64,000 bases of DNA from Pseudomonas luteola NBRC 103146 (GCF_002091675.1 NZ_BDAE01000013.1:1-64000), one strand, 5' to 3'. Shown: positions 1-9,155, counted from the first letter of the stretch. The notes: a model not told the origin generated them from the sequence alone. A program made the numbers and translations.

Positions 1-64
1 AGCAGAAATAAAAGGGATAGGCTGCTCTTTCTTGCGTGGCCTACTGGCTAATTTGGTAAGGCGA

Positions 65-92
65 TATAGCAGCCGTATAGACAGCTGCTATA
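65..92 (-). terminator. Hairpin downstream of cmoB (weak terminator candidate)
   Basis: A perfect 9-bp inverted repeat (TATAGCAGC and GCTGCTATA, 10-nt loop) lies just past the cmoB stop codon. There is no clear U-run on the cmoB side, so termination is inferred from position only. Confidence 0.4.
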
Positions 93-102
93 CAAAAGCT
101 TT

Positions 103-1071
103 CTATGGCTTTTCGGCTATGAATGTGGCACGCAGTGGAGCCGGAAGACCTTCTATAGTGCGGCTCATATCAGTAGTGTCAAGAAAGTCGGGCAAAGATT
201 GAAATTTCATCCATTCAGTAGAGCGCTGCTCCTGAATAGAGGTTCTGCTAATATCCGCCAGTCTTATATTTTTGAATCCCGCCCGACGCAGCCATAGTTC
301 TAATGCTGCAGGCGAGGGCAGGAACCAGACATTTCTCATTTGAGCATAACGATCTTCTGGTACCAGTACAGTCTGCTCGTTTCCTTCTACAACTAATGTC
401 TCGAGTACTAATTCACCTGATGAGCGCAGACATTCTTTCAGTGCTAGAAGATGATCAATAGGCGAGCGTCTATGGTAAAGCACGCCCATCGAGAAGACGG
501 TATCGAACCCGTTGAGAGAAGGGGGAAGCTCTTCAAGCGTTAGAGGAAGACTCCAAACTGGAATATCGGGCAAATACTTTTTCATGGCCATAAACTGACA
601 TAAAAAGAGCCAGTTAGGATCAATCCCGATTACTGTATGAGCGCCGGCACCTACCATGCGCCATGCGTAATAGCCGTTCCCGCAACCTACATCCAAGACA
701 ACCTTATTGTTCAGATCCAAGTGTTTGGACACGCGCTCCCACTTCCAGTCGGAACGCCATTCTGTGTCGATGTGAATACCGAAGACATCGAAAGGGCCTT
801 TGCGCCATGGTGATAATTGAAGTAGCGCGTTTTTTAAGGTTTGTTGAGTCTCAACGTCTAAAGGCTTTTCTAGACAAAACCTATCCTTTAAAACAATCGA
901 ATCGGGTTTTAAGTCAGGCAGGGTCTTGAGAGCCGTTTGCCATCTCGCGAGGTCGCCATGACCTTTTTCAAGCTTTGCTGCAATCGCAGGTGGCAGACTG
1001 GCTAACCACTTTTCTAAGGGGCCTTCACCCAAGCGATTGGCAAGGCCTTCAATATTTAGTGTATTGATCAT
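103..1071 (-). CDS. cmoB: tRNA uridine-34 carboxymethyltransferase CmoB
   Basis: CmoB transfers the carboxymethyl group of carboxy-S-adenosylmethionine to 5-hydroxyuridine at tRNA position 34, giving the cmo5U wobble base. The protein is 322 aa, the usual family length. The SAM-fold glycine loop [11 protein letters not shown] is at about residues 127-137. I chose the ATG at 1071 over an upstream in-frame start at 1113 because it gives a 4-bp ATGA overlap with the stop codon of cmoA, typical of translational coupling, and because known CmoB proteins begin close to this point. It is the second gene of the cmoA-cmoB pair, so substrate production and use are encoded together. Nothing looks damaged. 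Confidence 0.96.
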   Translation of the reverse strand: MINTLNIEGLANRLGEGPLEKWLASLPPAIAAKLEKGHGDLARWQTALKTLPDLKPDSIVLKDRFCLEKPLDVETQQTLKNALLQLSPWRKGPFDVFGIHIDTEWRSDWKWERVSKHLDLNNKVVLDVGCGNGYYAWRMVGAGAHTVIGIDPNWLFLCQFMAMKKYLPDIPVWSLPLTLEELPPSLNGFDTVFSMGVLYHRRSPIDHLLALKECLRSSGELVLETLVVEGNEQTVLVPEDRYAQMRNVWFLPSPAALELWLRRAGFKNIRLADISRTSIQEQRSTEWMKFQSLPDFLDTTDMSRTIEGLPAPLRATFIAEKP

Positions 1072-1808
1072 GGAAGAGCTATAAATGAAGCGAAGTTGAA
1101 GCATTGAAACCAAGGGATAACCGAGCTAAAGCCAGCCTCTTTCAAGCGCGCACGATGTGCTTCAATGGAGTCGATCATCATGACATTCTCCAAAGCGCTA
1201 CGCTTTTGAGCGATTTCCATTTCGCTGTAGCCGTTAGCTCGCTTAAATGCAATGTGAAGGTCGTTAAGCAGTACTTGCTCTTCCTGAGATTCAAATCTGA
1301 TCTTTTCCGATAGAAGCAAAGCGCCCTTTGGGTGAAGGGTACTGTGAATTTTACGCAACAGGCCTAGGCGTTTTTCAGGGGCGATAAACTGCAAAGTAAA
1401 ATTCAAAGCCACTACTGACGCAGGCTGAAAATCCAGCGAAAGGATATCCGTTTCAACAATATCAATAGGTAGCAGTTGCTCATACATTGAGCTTTGCGCA
1501 GACATGTATTCACGGCAACGCTCAATCATGGCCGCTGAATTATCAACCGCAACAACCTTTGTTGATTCACTCTGAACGTGCCGTCTCAGCGACTGGGATA
1601 CTGCACCTAGCGAGCAGCCTAGATCATAGAGAATCGTATTAGGCTGAGCGAATTGTGCAGCAATAACGCCTATATTTTCGACGATAGTGGGATAGCCTGG
1701 TACTGAACGCTTGATCATGTCGGGGAAGACCCGAACGACATCTTCGTTAAACGCGAAGTCGGCAACAGTAGCCTGTGGCTTGGCAAATAAACGGTCCTGC
1801 TCACTCAT
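1068..1808 (-). CDS. cmoA: Carboxy-S-adenosyl-L-methionine synthase CmoA
   Basis: CmoA makes carboxy-S-adenosylmethionine from SAM and prephenate, the donor used by CmoB in cytoplasmic tRNA wobble modification. The 246-aa protein matches the family length and has the SAM-binding loop [10 protein letters not shown] at residues 62-71; its opening [10 protein letters not shown] is the usual family start. The gene overlaps cmoB by 4 bp, so the two form an operon. The inhibitor gene that starts at 2259 ends only 49 bp upstream of the cmoA start, on the same strand, so read-through from it is possible. Confidence 0.96.
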   Translation of the reverse strand: MSEQDRLFAKPQATVADFAFNEDVVRVFPDMIKRSVPGYPTIVENIGVIAAQFAQPNTILYDLGCSLGAVSQSLRRHVQSESTKVVAVDNSAAMIERCREYMSAQSSMYEQLLPIDIVETDILSLDFQPASVVALNFTLQFIAPEKRLGLLRKIHSTLHPKGALLLSEKIRFESQEEQVLLNDLHIAFKRANGYSEMEIAQKRSALENVMMIDSIEAHRARLKEAGFSSVIPWFQCFNFASFIALP

Positions 1809-1857
1809 TAAGAGGTACCACTAGAAAATGTAAATGGTGTAGCCGAGCGGCGAGTGG

Positions 1858-2259
1858 CTATTTTACTTCGATACGACAAGTAAAGGCCTTTTCGGGAGCG
1901 CTATCTGCGTCCCATGGCTGCTGATATTGCAGCTTAAGCTCAGTCGCTCCTGATTGAATCGCTTGGAAGCGCCAGGAAGATATTCCTGCCGAGCCTATTC
2001 CATCTTCGCTCTCGTCAGAGGATGAAAATACCTCAGGCCCTAGGCTTTTCAGCACGGAAGGAACCGTGTTTTCGAGCTTCCATCTATAGCCTGTTGTAGG
2101 GTCGCTGGGAAGTGAGAGGTGTAGCTCTTGACCTTGTGTTAGTAAAAGAGGTTTACAGCGCGTGCGCTCGTTGATTGCGACGGTATGCTCGGGGCTGCTT
2201 GCACAGCCGGTCATTAGCAGCGTTGTCAATAAAGCGCAAAGCGTAGCTGATTTTAACAT
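1858..2259 (-). CDS. Chagasin-type (I42) peptidase inhibitor lipoprotein
   Basis: A 133-aa predicted lipoprotein with a lipobox ending in Cys19 (LLMTGC). The mature part has the chagasin/I42 loops: the DPTTGYRW loop, a central Gly-rich loop (GSAGISSWRF) and a C-terminal QQPWD stretch, which in characterised members insert into the active site of papain-like cysteine peptidases. A longer reading with a TTG start at 2271 exists, but the ATG at 2259 has a GGAG ribosome site 6 nt upstream. The partner next to asrA in Pseudomonas aeruginosa is, from memory, the same family (Icp). The target peptidase is not in this window. The gene is on the same strand as asrA but separated from it by a hairpin. 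Confidence 0.85.
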   Translation of the reverse strand: MLKSATLCALLTTLLMTGCASSPEHTVAINERTRCKPLLLTQGQELHLSLPSDPTTGYRWKLENTVPSVLKSLGPEVFSSSDESEDGIGSAGISSWRFQAIQSGATELKLQYQQPWDADSAPEKAFTCRIEVK

Positions 2260-2314
2260 TCGTATCTCCAACCAAACTCTTCAACCGGCTGCAAGGATAA
2301 CGAAGTTAAGGTAG

Positions 2315-2347
2315 GCAAGGGCAAGCTTGTACACAAACTGCCCTTGC
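2315..2347 (-). terminator. Hairpin between asrA and the I42 inhibitor gene
   Basis: GCAAGGGCA and TGCCCTTGC form a perfect 9-bp stem directly after the asrA stop; the 15-nt loop can form a further TTGT/ACAA stem. There is no strong U-run, so it may be a partial terminator or an mRNA-stabilising element. Confidence 0.5.
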
Positions 2348-2354
2348 TAATGGA

Positions 2355-4742
2355 TTAAAAAAGGATTTTGGCTACATCTGCAAAACGCTTTGCAAAGTGG
2401 ACAGTCAGCCCCTCCTTCAAGTACTCAGGAAGCTCTTCGAAGTCTCCTTTGTTGGCGTCTGGCAAAATAAGCTCAAATATTTTCTGCCGACGTGCTGCGA
2501 TAACTTTTTCCCTGACGCCACCGATGGGCAAAACCTGGCCAGTTAAAGTCAGCTCGCCTGTCATGGCTACGTTTTTCTTGGGTGCCTGATTTCGTGCCAG
2601 AGATAACAAGGCGCTGGCCATGGTAATACCGGCACTTGGTCCGTCTTTAGGAGTAGCACCCTCTGGAACATGCAGGTGTACAAAGGCTTGGTCGAAGAAC
2701 GTAGGATCTCCCTTGAATTCCTTCAGGTGGGAGGTAACGTAGCTGTATGCAATTTCAGCAGACTCTTTCATGACCTCGCCCAATTGACCGGTCAGTTTGA
2801 ATCCACGGTTTAAGGTATGAATGCGCGTAGCTTCTACAGGTAAGGTAGCGCCTCCCATGCTGGTCCAAGCCAGGCCGGTGATAATGCCTACGCCGTTTAG
2901 AACCTGTTCCTTACGGAAAACAGGCTTCCCTAGATAACTTTCGATGTCACTCGCCCCAACCTTTATTCGGAGCTCAGGTTCCTCAATGAGCCTTAGAACA
3001 GCCTTACGCACCAACTTACCCAACTGTTTTTCAAGTTGGCGTACGCCAGCCTCTCGAGCATAGCCTTCAACGATACTTTTCAACGCACTGTCGCTGATGA
3101 TCAGGCGCTCTTTAGGCACACCGGCTTTTTCCAATTGCTTGGGCCACAAGTGGCGTTTGGCAATCGCTTGCTTTTCTTCCGAGATATAACCTGAGAGGCG
3201 AATGACTTCCATGCGGTCCAGAAGAGGCCCAGGAATGGAGTCCATGGTGTTTGCGGTGCATACGAACAATACATTAGATAGGTCTAGCCGCAGATCCAGA
3301 TAGTGATCCAGGAAATCTACATTCTGTTCAGGGTCCAGCGTTTCCAGCAAGGCAGATGCAGGGTCACCTTGATAGCTGGCTCCCATCTTGTCTATTTCAT
3401 CCAGCATAATGACTGGATTCATTACTTTCACATCACGTAAAGCTTGAACAAGCTTGCCCGGCATGGCTCCGATATAAGTGCGACGATGCCCCTTAATCTC
3501 TGCTTCGTCTCGCATACCGCCTACGCTGAAGCGATAGAAGGGGCGGCCCAGTGATTCAGCAATTGACTTGCCGATACTGGTTTTACCTACGCCGGGGGGG
3601 CCTACCAGTAGCACGATAGAGCCAGATACTTCTCCTTTGAAAGCGCCAACAGCCAGAAACTCAAGAATGCGACTTTTGATGTCATCAAGACCGGCATGGT
3701 GACGATCCAGTACCTTGCGTGCACGTTTCAGATCAAGATTGTCCTTGCCCTGAATACCCCAGGGTAAATCGGTTGCCCAATCCAGATAGTTGCGCGTGAC
3801 ACCATATTCAGGCGAGCCGGTTTCAAGGATAGACAGCTTATTAAGTTCGTCGTCGATGCGTTTACGTACCGGTTCCGGCAGAACTTTGCCCTCCAGGCGC
3901 TGCCTGAAGCTTTCTAGATCGCTGCTGCGATCATCTTTCGTTATACCCAGCTCTTGCTGGATCAGTTTGAGCTGCTCTCGAAGGAAGAACTCTCGTTGCC
4001 GCTCATTGATTTTTCGGTTGACCTCAGCAGACAGTTCTTTCTGCAGGCGTCCGACCTCAACCTCTTTACGCAGCAATGGCAAAACCTTCTCCATGCGCTT
4101 AAGGATCGGGACGGTATCCAAAACCTGCTGCAGTTCCTGGCCTGGTGCGGTTGTCAGGGCGGCAGCGAAATCTGTTAAAGGCGAGGGGTCGTTGGGGCTG
4201 AAGCGGTTGAGATAGTTCTTTAGCTCTTCGCTATAGAGTGGATTGAGCGGAAGCAGCTCCTTGATGGCATTGATCAGCGCCATGCCATATGCCTTGACCT
4301 CATCGCTTGGGTCAGTCGGAGTCTTGGCATGCTCAACTTCAACAAGGTAAGGGTGCTTACGTCTCAGCCAACCGCTGATCCTGACGCGTGAAAGCCCCTG
4401 CGCTACGAATTGCAGCTTGCCGTTTTCCCGACTGGCATGATGGATACGAACCAGTGTGCCGTGCTCTGGCAGGTTATCAGGGTCGAAGCTGTTTCCATCC
4501 TCGGGAGGATTGTCCATATAGAACAATGCCAGACAGTGATGATCGGTTTTGGCCACCAGCTCCAACGTTTCGGCCCAAGGCTCTTCATTCACAATAACAG
4601 GCAATACCTGCGCTGGGAAAAAAGGCCGGTTATGGATGGGAATGATGTAAAGCTTGTCGGGAAGATTTTGTCCAGGCAGTGCAAGGCCGGTCTTTGAACC
4701 GTCGCCACTGATGATTTCGGGAGTATGTTCCTGATCGCTCAT
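2355..4742 (-). CDS. asrA: Lon-family ATP-dependent protease (AsrA-like)
   Basis: A 795-aa cytoplasmic AAA+ protease with the full Lon layout: N-terminal substrate-recognition domain (about 30-225), coiled-coil linker, AAA+ module with Walker A GPPGVGKT at 381-388 and Walker B MLDEID at 446-451, and a C-terminal S16 protease domain with the Ser703-Lys746 dyad (KDGPSAG and GGVREK). The LPDKLYIIPIHNRPFFP opening and the adjacent I42 inhibitor resemble P. aeruginosa AsrA, a second Lon-like protease linked to the aminoglycoside-induced stress response, rather than the housekeeping Lon. The start has an AAGGT ribosome site upstream. If the genome also carries a lon gene beside clpX, the AsrA assignment is confirmed; otherwise this would be the only Lon. 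Confidence 0.92.
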   Translation of the reverse strand: MSDQEHTPEIISGDGSKTGLALPGQNLPDKLYIIPIHNRPFFPAQVLPVIVNEEPWAETLELVAKTDHHCLALFYMDNPPEDGNSFDPDNLPEHGTLVRIHHASRENGKLQFVAQGLSRVRISGWLRRKHPYLVEVEHAKTPTDPSDEVKAYGMALINAIKELLPLNPLYSEELKNYLNRFSPNDPSPLTDFAAALTTAPGQELQQVLDTVPILKRMEKVLPLLRKEVEVGRLQKELSAEVNRKINERQREFFLREQLKLIQQELGITKDDRSSDLESFRQRLEGKVLPEPVRKRIDDELNKLSILETGSPEYGVTRNYLDWATDLPWGIQGKDNLDLKRARKVLDRHHAGLDDIKSRILEFLAVGAFKGEVSGSIVLLVGPPGVGKTSIGKSIAESLGRPFYRFSVGGMRDEAEIKGHRRTYIGAMPGKLVQALRDVKVMNPVIMLDEIDKMGASYQGDPASALLETLDPEQNVDFLDHYLDLRLDLSNVLFVCTANTMDSIPGPLLDRMEVIRLSGYISEEKQAIAKRHLWPKQLEKAGVPKERLIISDSALKSIVEGYAREAGVRQLEKQLGKLVRKAVLRLIEEPELRIKVGASDIESYLGKPVFRKEQVLNGVGIITGLAWTSMGGATLPVEATRIHTLNRGFKLTGQLGEVMKESAEIAYSYVTSHLKEFKGDPTFFDQAFVHLHVPEGATPKDGPSAGITMASALLSLARNQAPKKNVAMTGELTLTGQVLPIGGVREKVIAARRQKIFELILPDANKGDFEELPEYLKEGLTVHFAKRFADVAKILF

Positions 4743-5619
4743 TGACTTACCTTAGAATGACTATTTGCGACCAACATGGGGAGGGCTTTGAAGCTTTTCA
4801 ATGTGGTCGATGGCTACTCTAGACTTGACCGCAGATAAATAGGCAAGTGCGCTTCATTTGAGTAAGTGCACATAAACAAACTGGCTCCGTCCTATGTTGT
4901 TTGCTTGGCTATTATCTCTGTAAGGGCGAGGTAGAGAGCGTGCCGCCTGCAAGCCTGCACTGCTCTTGGCGAACGTGTTTATGCTTTTGCAAGGTTAGGC
5001 GATAACCAGACGTTGATTGTCTATCTTGATGAAGATGACATGACGGAAAACGTTTCTGATGTCATGGAAAGGTTGCGTGTTTTAGCGCGTTATCCTGCGC
5101 CGGACCCAGTTTTCAACACATGTTGTATTACGCCTGTGAAGAACTGTTCTCATTACGGCAATGACCAGCCTCTTTCCAAAGCTCTGTTGACGGGCCTGCT
5201 TCAGGCGCTTTATGCCCTTTAGATCGATAAGTGATCATTTCCATTGCCGGGGCGTTGGATTTTGAGGCGATTGAGTACTATTTAAGTGTTCACCTTGATC
5301 GCCGAATCACGATGGCGAATTAGCCTGTCAAGTCTCGCTGAGCCTAGTCATTTCCATATCCAGTTTAGGACGTTACAGGCATGACGCCGTATTGATAGCT
5401 GTTGAAGGCTCGCCTGGGTTAGACGCTCCATCTGCTGAGCGAGACGGAGATACCCTTCAGGCGAGTAGCGGCCAGATGCGGCGTTTCCTGCCTATTGGGC
5501 TTCGCCTTGTCTAGAGAGCGCTAGATTCCGTTACAAACATCATAGCGCCTCAACTATCCCGACACTGTGCCGATAAGGACGAGTAGGTAATTGCCAAGCC
5601 GTGTTCGAAGGATAACCTC
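4743..5619. other. Gene-poor stretch between asrA and the cupredoxin gene
   Basis: No convincing intact gene. The asrA promoter should lie in the first 150 bases (minus strand) and the cupredoxin promoter in the last 150 (plus strand). The middle holds two short open stretches on the plus strand, described separately, that could be remnants of one decayed gene. I saw no tRNA, insertion-sequence ends or long repeats. Confidence 0.5.
4935..5323 (+). pseudogene. Possible decayed coding fragments, family unknown
   Basis: An open frame runs from 4935 to a stop at 5220-5222. It reads like protein in its first two thirds (GERVYAFARLGDNQ, then IVYLDEDDMTENVSDVMERL) but has no good ATG or ribosome site; the only start inside it is a TTG at 5013. 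A second frame, 5231-5323 from a GTG, reads ISIAGALDFEAIEYYL and then stops. Two adjacent protein-like stretches in different frames suggest a frameshifted remnant, but I recognise neither and chance open frames are a real alternative. Confidence 0.25.
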
Positions 5620-6297
5620 ATGTCTTCATCTATGATGCGTATAGCGCGGTGGCTAACCGGTGGGCTTATGGCGCTCTCTGTTCCGGCATGGGCCACTCAA
5701 GTGCATATCGCAGTTATCGATGGACAGGATAATCCGTCAACGGATGCGGTTGTTACGTTAAGCGGAGGCACTAATCCTGCTGTGCTCCAGCCTTCGGTCA
5801 TGTATCAACGGGAACGTCGTTATGTACCGCATGTACTGGCGGTTCATACCGGAACGCAGGTCAGTTTCCCTATTAGTGATAATGTTCGTCATCAGGTGTA
5901 TTCCTTTTCACCTGCCAAGCGATTCGACTTGCCTCTTTATCATGGCATTCCAGCTGATCCAGTAACTTTCGACAGACCAGGCGTTGTTGTGTTGGGTTGC
6001 AATATTCATGATTGGATGGTGGGTTATATCGTTATTACCGATGACCCATGGTTTGCTGTCAGTAACGAAAAAGGTGAAATAACGTTCGATTTGCCACCCG
6101 GCAAGTACCATGTCTCTTTATGGCACCCCTTTGCAAAGGCCAGACAGCTGCCTCATGGAGGGGATCTGATTGTATCGGCCACTGCGGGCACAGCTCGATA
6201 CGCTATTGAGATAACGCCTGATAATGAACCCTCAGAGCCGGCGCCGAGTGCGTTGGAGCAAGCCTTTCGGAGCGCTGCCGATGACGCTGCGAAATAG
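5620..6297 (+). CDS. Periplasmic cupredoxin-like protein (methylamine-utilisation-type)
   Basis: A 225-aa exported protein with a signal peptide cleaved near residue 25 (AWA). The mature part has a cupredoxin fold with a complete type I copper set: His91 in DNVRHQVYSF, then Cys127, His130 and Met133 in GCNIHDWM. The last third (about 145-195) looks like a small beta-sandwich, with GEITFDLPPGKYHVSLWHP. Such proteins are often annotated as methylamine utilisation proteins, but no methylamine dehydrogenase genes are near. The gene overlaps the next one, a membrane c-di-GMP protein, by 17 bp, so the two are probably translated together and may form a copper- or redox-responsive periplasmic sensor. 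That role is inferred from the pairing. Confidence 0.8.
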   Translation: MSSSMMRIARWLTGGLMALSVPAWATQVHIAVIDGQDNPSTDAVVTLSGGTNPAVLQPSVMYQRERRYVPHVLAVHTGTQVSFPISDNVRHQVYSFSPAKRFDLPLYHGIPADPVTFDRPGVVVLGCNIHDWMVGYIVITDDPWFAVSNEKGEITFDLPPGKYHVSLWHPFAKARQLPHGGDLIVSATAGTARYAIEITPDNEPSEPAPSALEQAFRSAADDAAK

Positions 6298-8635
6298 CTT
6301 TCAGGCGCGCATCGCTAGCGCCATGTTCATCCTGGCGTTGCTAACCATCGGAACGGTTTATTTTGCCGTAAAGGCTGCTACCCAATCATCTGTACGGGCT
6401 GAGTCGCTTTCACAGCTCAATACCGGCGCTCGGGTATTCGAGCGTCTTGTGGAAATGCGCGGACGGCAACTGCATGACACGGTACAGGTTCTGACATCCG
6501 ATTTTGCTTTCAAAGGAGCTGTCGCTTCTGGAGATGGGCTAACAATAACTTCAGCGCTAGCTAATTATGGCGCTCGGATCAAGGCGGATGAGGTGTTGCT
6601 GCTTGACCTGACGGGAAGGGTAATCAGTAGTACCGTTTCGCTCTATACAGTTGGGTCGATATTTCACGAGGGTAACAAGGTTCAGGTAGACGGTGCGACT
6701 GATCAAACGATGCGTATCGTTTCCCTGCAACGTGTTCCGCATCTGATGGTAGAGGCTCCTGTACTTGCTCCTCTACCAGTTGCGCGCGTGGTAATGGGCT
6801 TTGCCATGGATCAGAGCCTGGCGAGCGAATTGCGCTCGCTAAGCGGCCTGGATGTGTCTTTTATTGCGCAAGAGGGGGACGTTCCAGGTGAGCCGATCAG
6901 TACCCTTTCGGATCAAGCCGCTGACGAACTGCTAAGCCATCCGGCCAATGAACTCAGGCTAGGCAAACCGTTGCCGCTCAGATTGGATGGTCGTAACTAT
7001 CTGACGGAGCGGCTGACGTTAACTGATGGCGATACCTTCAAGGTATCCGCTTTTCTGCATCGCCCGCTCGACGAAGCTATGAAAGCGTTTTCTCCTCTGA
7101 TGCATCAGTTGTTCTGGATAGCCGTACTGACGCTTGTCCTGGCGCTGGGTCTGGCTTTACTTATTGCAAGAGGGGTTGCCGAACCTGTTCGACGATTGGC
7201 AGCTGCTACCCAGCGGATCGGTAACGGCGATTACACCACGCCAATTGCCCTGGCGCGAAGTGATGAGTTTGGCCGGTTAGCCAGCACACTTGACACCATG
7301 CGGATCGGAATCGCCGAACGAGAACGGCAATTGAGTCATAACGCACTCCATGATGCGCTTACAGGGCTTCCCAATCGGGCGTTGGCCATGGAGCGACTGT
7401 CTCACGCCATTGCGGGAGAACAGTCTGTTGCGGTCATGTATCTGGGGCTTGAGCGTTTTCGGGAGGTCAATCAGAGCAGTGGTACTGCAGGTGGAGATGT
7501 GGTTCTGCAAACCATTGCAGATCGACTTAAACGTCTTGTAGGAAATGGAGATTGTGTTTCTCGTCTGGTTGGCGACGAGTTCCTGCTGCTGCTCAATCCA
7601 GGTACGCCTGATACTGCTCTGGCAGCCGCTGAAGAAATTCAGCAGGCAATTGCTTTGCCTATTGCTGTAGGGCTGAACGAATTCAAGATGAGCTGCCGCG
7701 TAGGAGTGGCTTGCTACCCTCAGGATGGTCATGAGGCCCATGAGTTGCTCCTGCGGGCCAGTATTGCAATGCGGGACGCAGGCAGCCAGGCCGGGCGTCT
7801 GCAGCTTTACGAGAATGGTCGGGATGATGCTTATTATCGTCAGATCAGTCTTATCAGAGATCTTCAGCATGCAGGCTCAAGGGGTGAACTGCTCTTGCAT
7901 TATCAGCCCAAGCTGAGTCTGGATGGACGGGGGCCTTTCATGGCTGAGGCGCTTCTACGTTGGCAGCATACTCAGTTCGGTATGGTATCGCCTGGGGAAT
8001 TTATCCCGTTGGCTGAGCGTACCGGCAGCATCACCCTATTGACGATTTGGGTAGTCGAGGAGGTGTTTCGGCAGTTGGAAGAGTGGAACGAGCAAGGCCT
8101 TACTGCACGAGTGTCTCTCAATATATCCGCTGCCGACTTGGTTGATGGCGATCTCCCCAATCGTTTGGAGCGACTACTTAAAGGTTCGACTGTACGAGCA
8201 GACCAGCTTGTTCTGGAGGTAACGGAAAGTGCCATCATGCAGGATCCTGAGCGAGCAGTAAGCATTCTGCAACGTCTCCGGGATCAGGGTATCAGTCTGT
8301 CCGTAGATGACTATGGCACCGGCTATGCCTCATTGGCTCACTTGAAACGTCTGCCGGTAAGCGAGTTGAAGATCGATCAGTCGTTTATTCGCGACCTGAG
8401 TGATAACAGCGAGGACGCTGTGATTGTTCGCTCCACTATCGATATGGGGCATAACCTTGATATGAAGGTTGTTGCCGAAGGTGTGGAATATGCTCAGGCG
8501 CTGGAGTTGTTGACGCTATGGGGCTGCGACATGGTGCAGGGTTACCTGATCAGTCGTCCGCTGCCGGCGCAGGCGTTTGAACATTGGATGAATGACCGCC
8601 GTGTTCAGACCCCTGTTGAGGCGCTAGCACTGTGA
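6281..8635 (+). CDS. Membrane sensor with HAMP, degenerate GGDEF and EAL domains; probable c-di-GMP phosphodiesterase
   Basis: 784 aa from the ATG at 6281; a start at 6224 is possible but would lie deep inside the upstream gene, and the ATG at 6281 has GGAG 9 nt upstream. Order: transmembrane segment (about 12-31), periplasmic sensing domain (to about 270), second transmembrane segment (275-300), HAMP (to about 350), GGDEF (about 355-515), EAL (about 530-775). The GGDEF site is degenerate: LVGDEF replaces GGDEF and LGLERF replaces the usual DLDxF metal-binding motif, so cyclase activity is unlikely. The EAL site looks complete: EALLRW, the Asn of LNISAADL, LEVTES, DDYGTGYASL, the Lys of ELKIDQSF and VVAEGVE. 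It is therefore probably a phosphodiesterase controlled by the overlapping cupredoxin gene product. Confidence 0.88.
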   Translation: MTLRNSFQARIASAMFILALLTIGTVYFAVKAATQSSVRAESLSQLNTGARVFERLVEMRGRQLHDTVQVLTSDFAFKGAVASGDGLTITSALANYGARIKADEVLLLDLTGRVISSTVSLYTVGSIFHEGNKVQVDGATDQTMRIVSLQRVPHLMVEAPVLAPLPVARVVMGFAMDQSLASELRSLSGLDVSFIAQEGDVPGEPISTLSDQAADELLSHPANELRLGKPLPLRLDGRNYLTERLTLTDGDTFKVSAFLHRPLDEAMKAFSPLMHQLFWIAVLTLVLALGLALLIARGVAEPVRRLAAATQRIGNGDYTTPIALARSDEFGRLASTLDTMRIGIAERERQLSHNALHDALTGLPNRALAMERLSHAIAGEQSVAVMYLGLERFREVNQSSGTAGGDVVLQTIADRLKRLVGNGDCVSRLVGDEFLLLLNPGTPDTALAAAEEIQQAIALPIAVGLNEFKMSCRVGVACYPQDGHEAHELLLRASIAMRDAGSQAGRLQLYENGRDDAYYRQISLIRDLQHAGSRGELLLHYQPKLSLDGRGPFMAEALLRWQHTQFGMVSPGEFIPLAERTGSITLLTIWVVEEVFRQLEEWNEQGLTARVSLNISAADLVDGDLPNRLERLLKGSTVRADQLVLEVTESAIMQDPERAVSILQRLRDQGISLSVDDYGTGYASLAHLKRLPVSELKIDQSFIRDLSDNSEDAVIVRSTIDMGHNLDMKVVAEGVEYAQALELLTLWGCDMVQGYLISRPLPAQAFEHWMNDRRVQTPVEALAL

Positions 8636-8859
8636 CGCGCTCATGGATCGCCATGGTCGCGATACTGCTTGTCATGAGCTTCCGACCCGCTTGGACGAAT
8701 GATGGGTGTCTGCTGGCTACCCTGTTCCGACGTAAAACAGATTACTTGCGCGTCTTTCGCCTATGCGCAAAGACATTATTCATCAATGATAAGCGTGTGA
8801 GGCGCAACCAATCGGTTGCACCTGTCTCTTTCGTCGCTCAATCAATCCTGCTGACATAG
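8632..8859 (+). CDS. Short signal-peptide ORF, possibly a truncated third operon gene
   Basis: A 75-aa frame starting with a GTG that overlaps the stop of the preceding gene (GTGA), a common coupling arrangement. The N-terminus resembles a signal peptide, with hydrophobic IAMVAILLVMSF followed by PAWT. After about residue 25 the sequence is basic and unlike any exported family I know. One reading is that this is the front of an exported protein whose body has been lost; chance is the other. Low confidence. Confidence 0.3.
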   Translation: MTRSWIAMVAILLVMSFRPAWTNDGCLLATLFRRKTDYLRVFRLCAKTLFINDKRVRRNQSVAPVSFVAQSILLT

Positions 8860-9004
8860 AAGGTTAAGACCTTGTTTCAGGAAGCGTTTTTGATTGTCAG
8901 TGGCTATCCCAACTTGTTTGCCAATTCCGTAGAATGTTCATCCGGCTACGGTTGCACTTCGTCTGATGACGCTTTTGTCGTCTGGTAGCCCAAGGTAATA
9001 CCTA

Positions 9005-9147
9005 GTTTGATCCAAACACGCCAGGAAACTGGTAGTTCCAGAAGACAGAATGGAACTCTGTCTGGTGCATACCTGATGGGTTGCCCAACGGTGACGGCAT
9101 GTGCGTCGCCCTCTGCCAACGTGGGAGCGATGAGTAATTGATCCCAC
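9005..9147 (+). promoter_or_regulatory. Hairpin-rich 5' leader of putP (candidate cis-regulatory RNA)
   Basis: Within 143 bases upstream of putP I can draw: GTTTG/CAAAC (9005-9017), CCAG-GAAA-CTGG with a GNRA tetraloop (9021-9032), AGTTCCA/TGGAACT (9034-9057) whose loop GACAGA (9044-9049) is complementary to TCTGTC (9057-9062) and so could form an H-type pseudoknot or a competing hairpin, GGTGACG/CGTCGCC with one G-U pair (9090-9110), and GTGGGA/TCCCAC (9121-9147). The last ends just before the CA motif and ribosome site. It matches no riboswitch class I know. Function is inferred. Confidence 0.4.
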
Positions 9148-9155
9148 AACAACAA
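9148..9155 (+). promoter_or_regulatory. Crc/Hfq-type CA motif before putP
   Basis: AACAACAA fits the AANAANAA motif through which Hfq with Crc represses translation of catabolic mRNAs in Pseudomonas. It lies 5 nt before the GAGGG ribosome site (9161-9165) of putP, the usual place. Proline uptake is a plausible catabolite-repressed function. Confidence 0.6.

Noticed and set aside
7277-7870. 197-codon minus-strand frame inside the GGDEF-EAL gene
   Set aside because: It is a shadow of the plus-strand coding sequence.
8946-9155. Minus-strand frame across the putP leader
   Set aside because: It starts with TTG, has no ribosome site and lies in the hairpin-rich leader. Some stretches look protein-like, so I kept it in mind, but no family is recognised.
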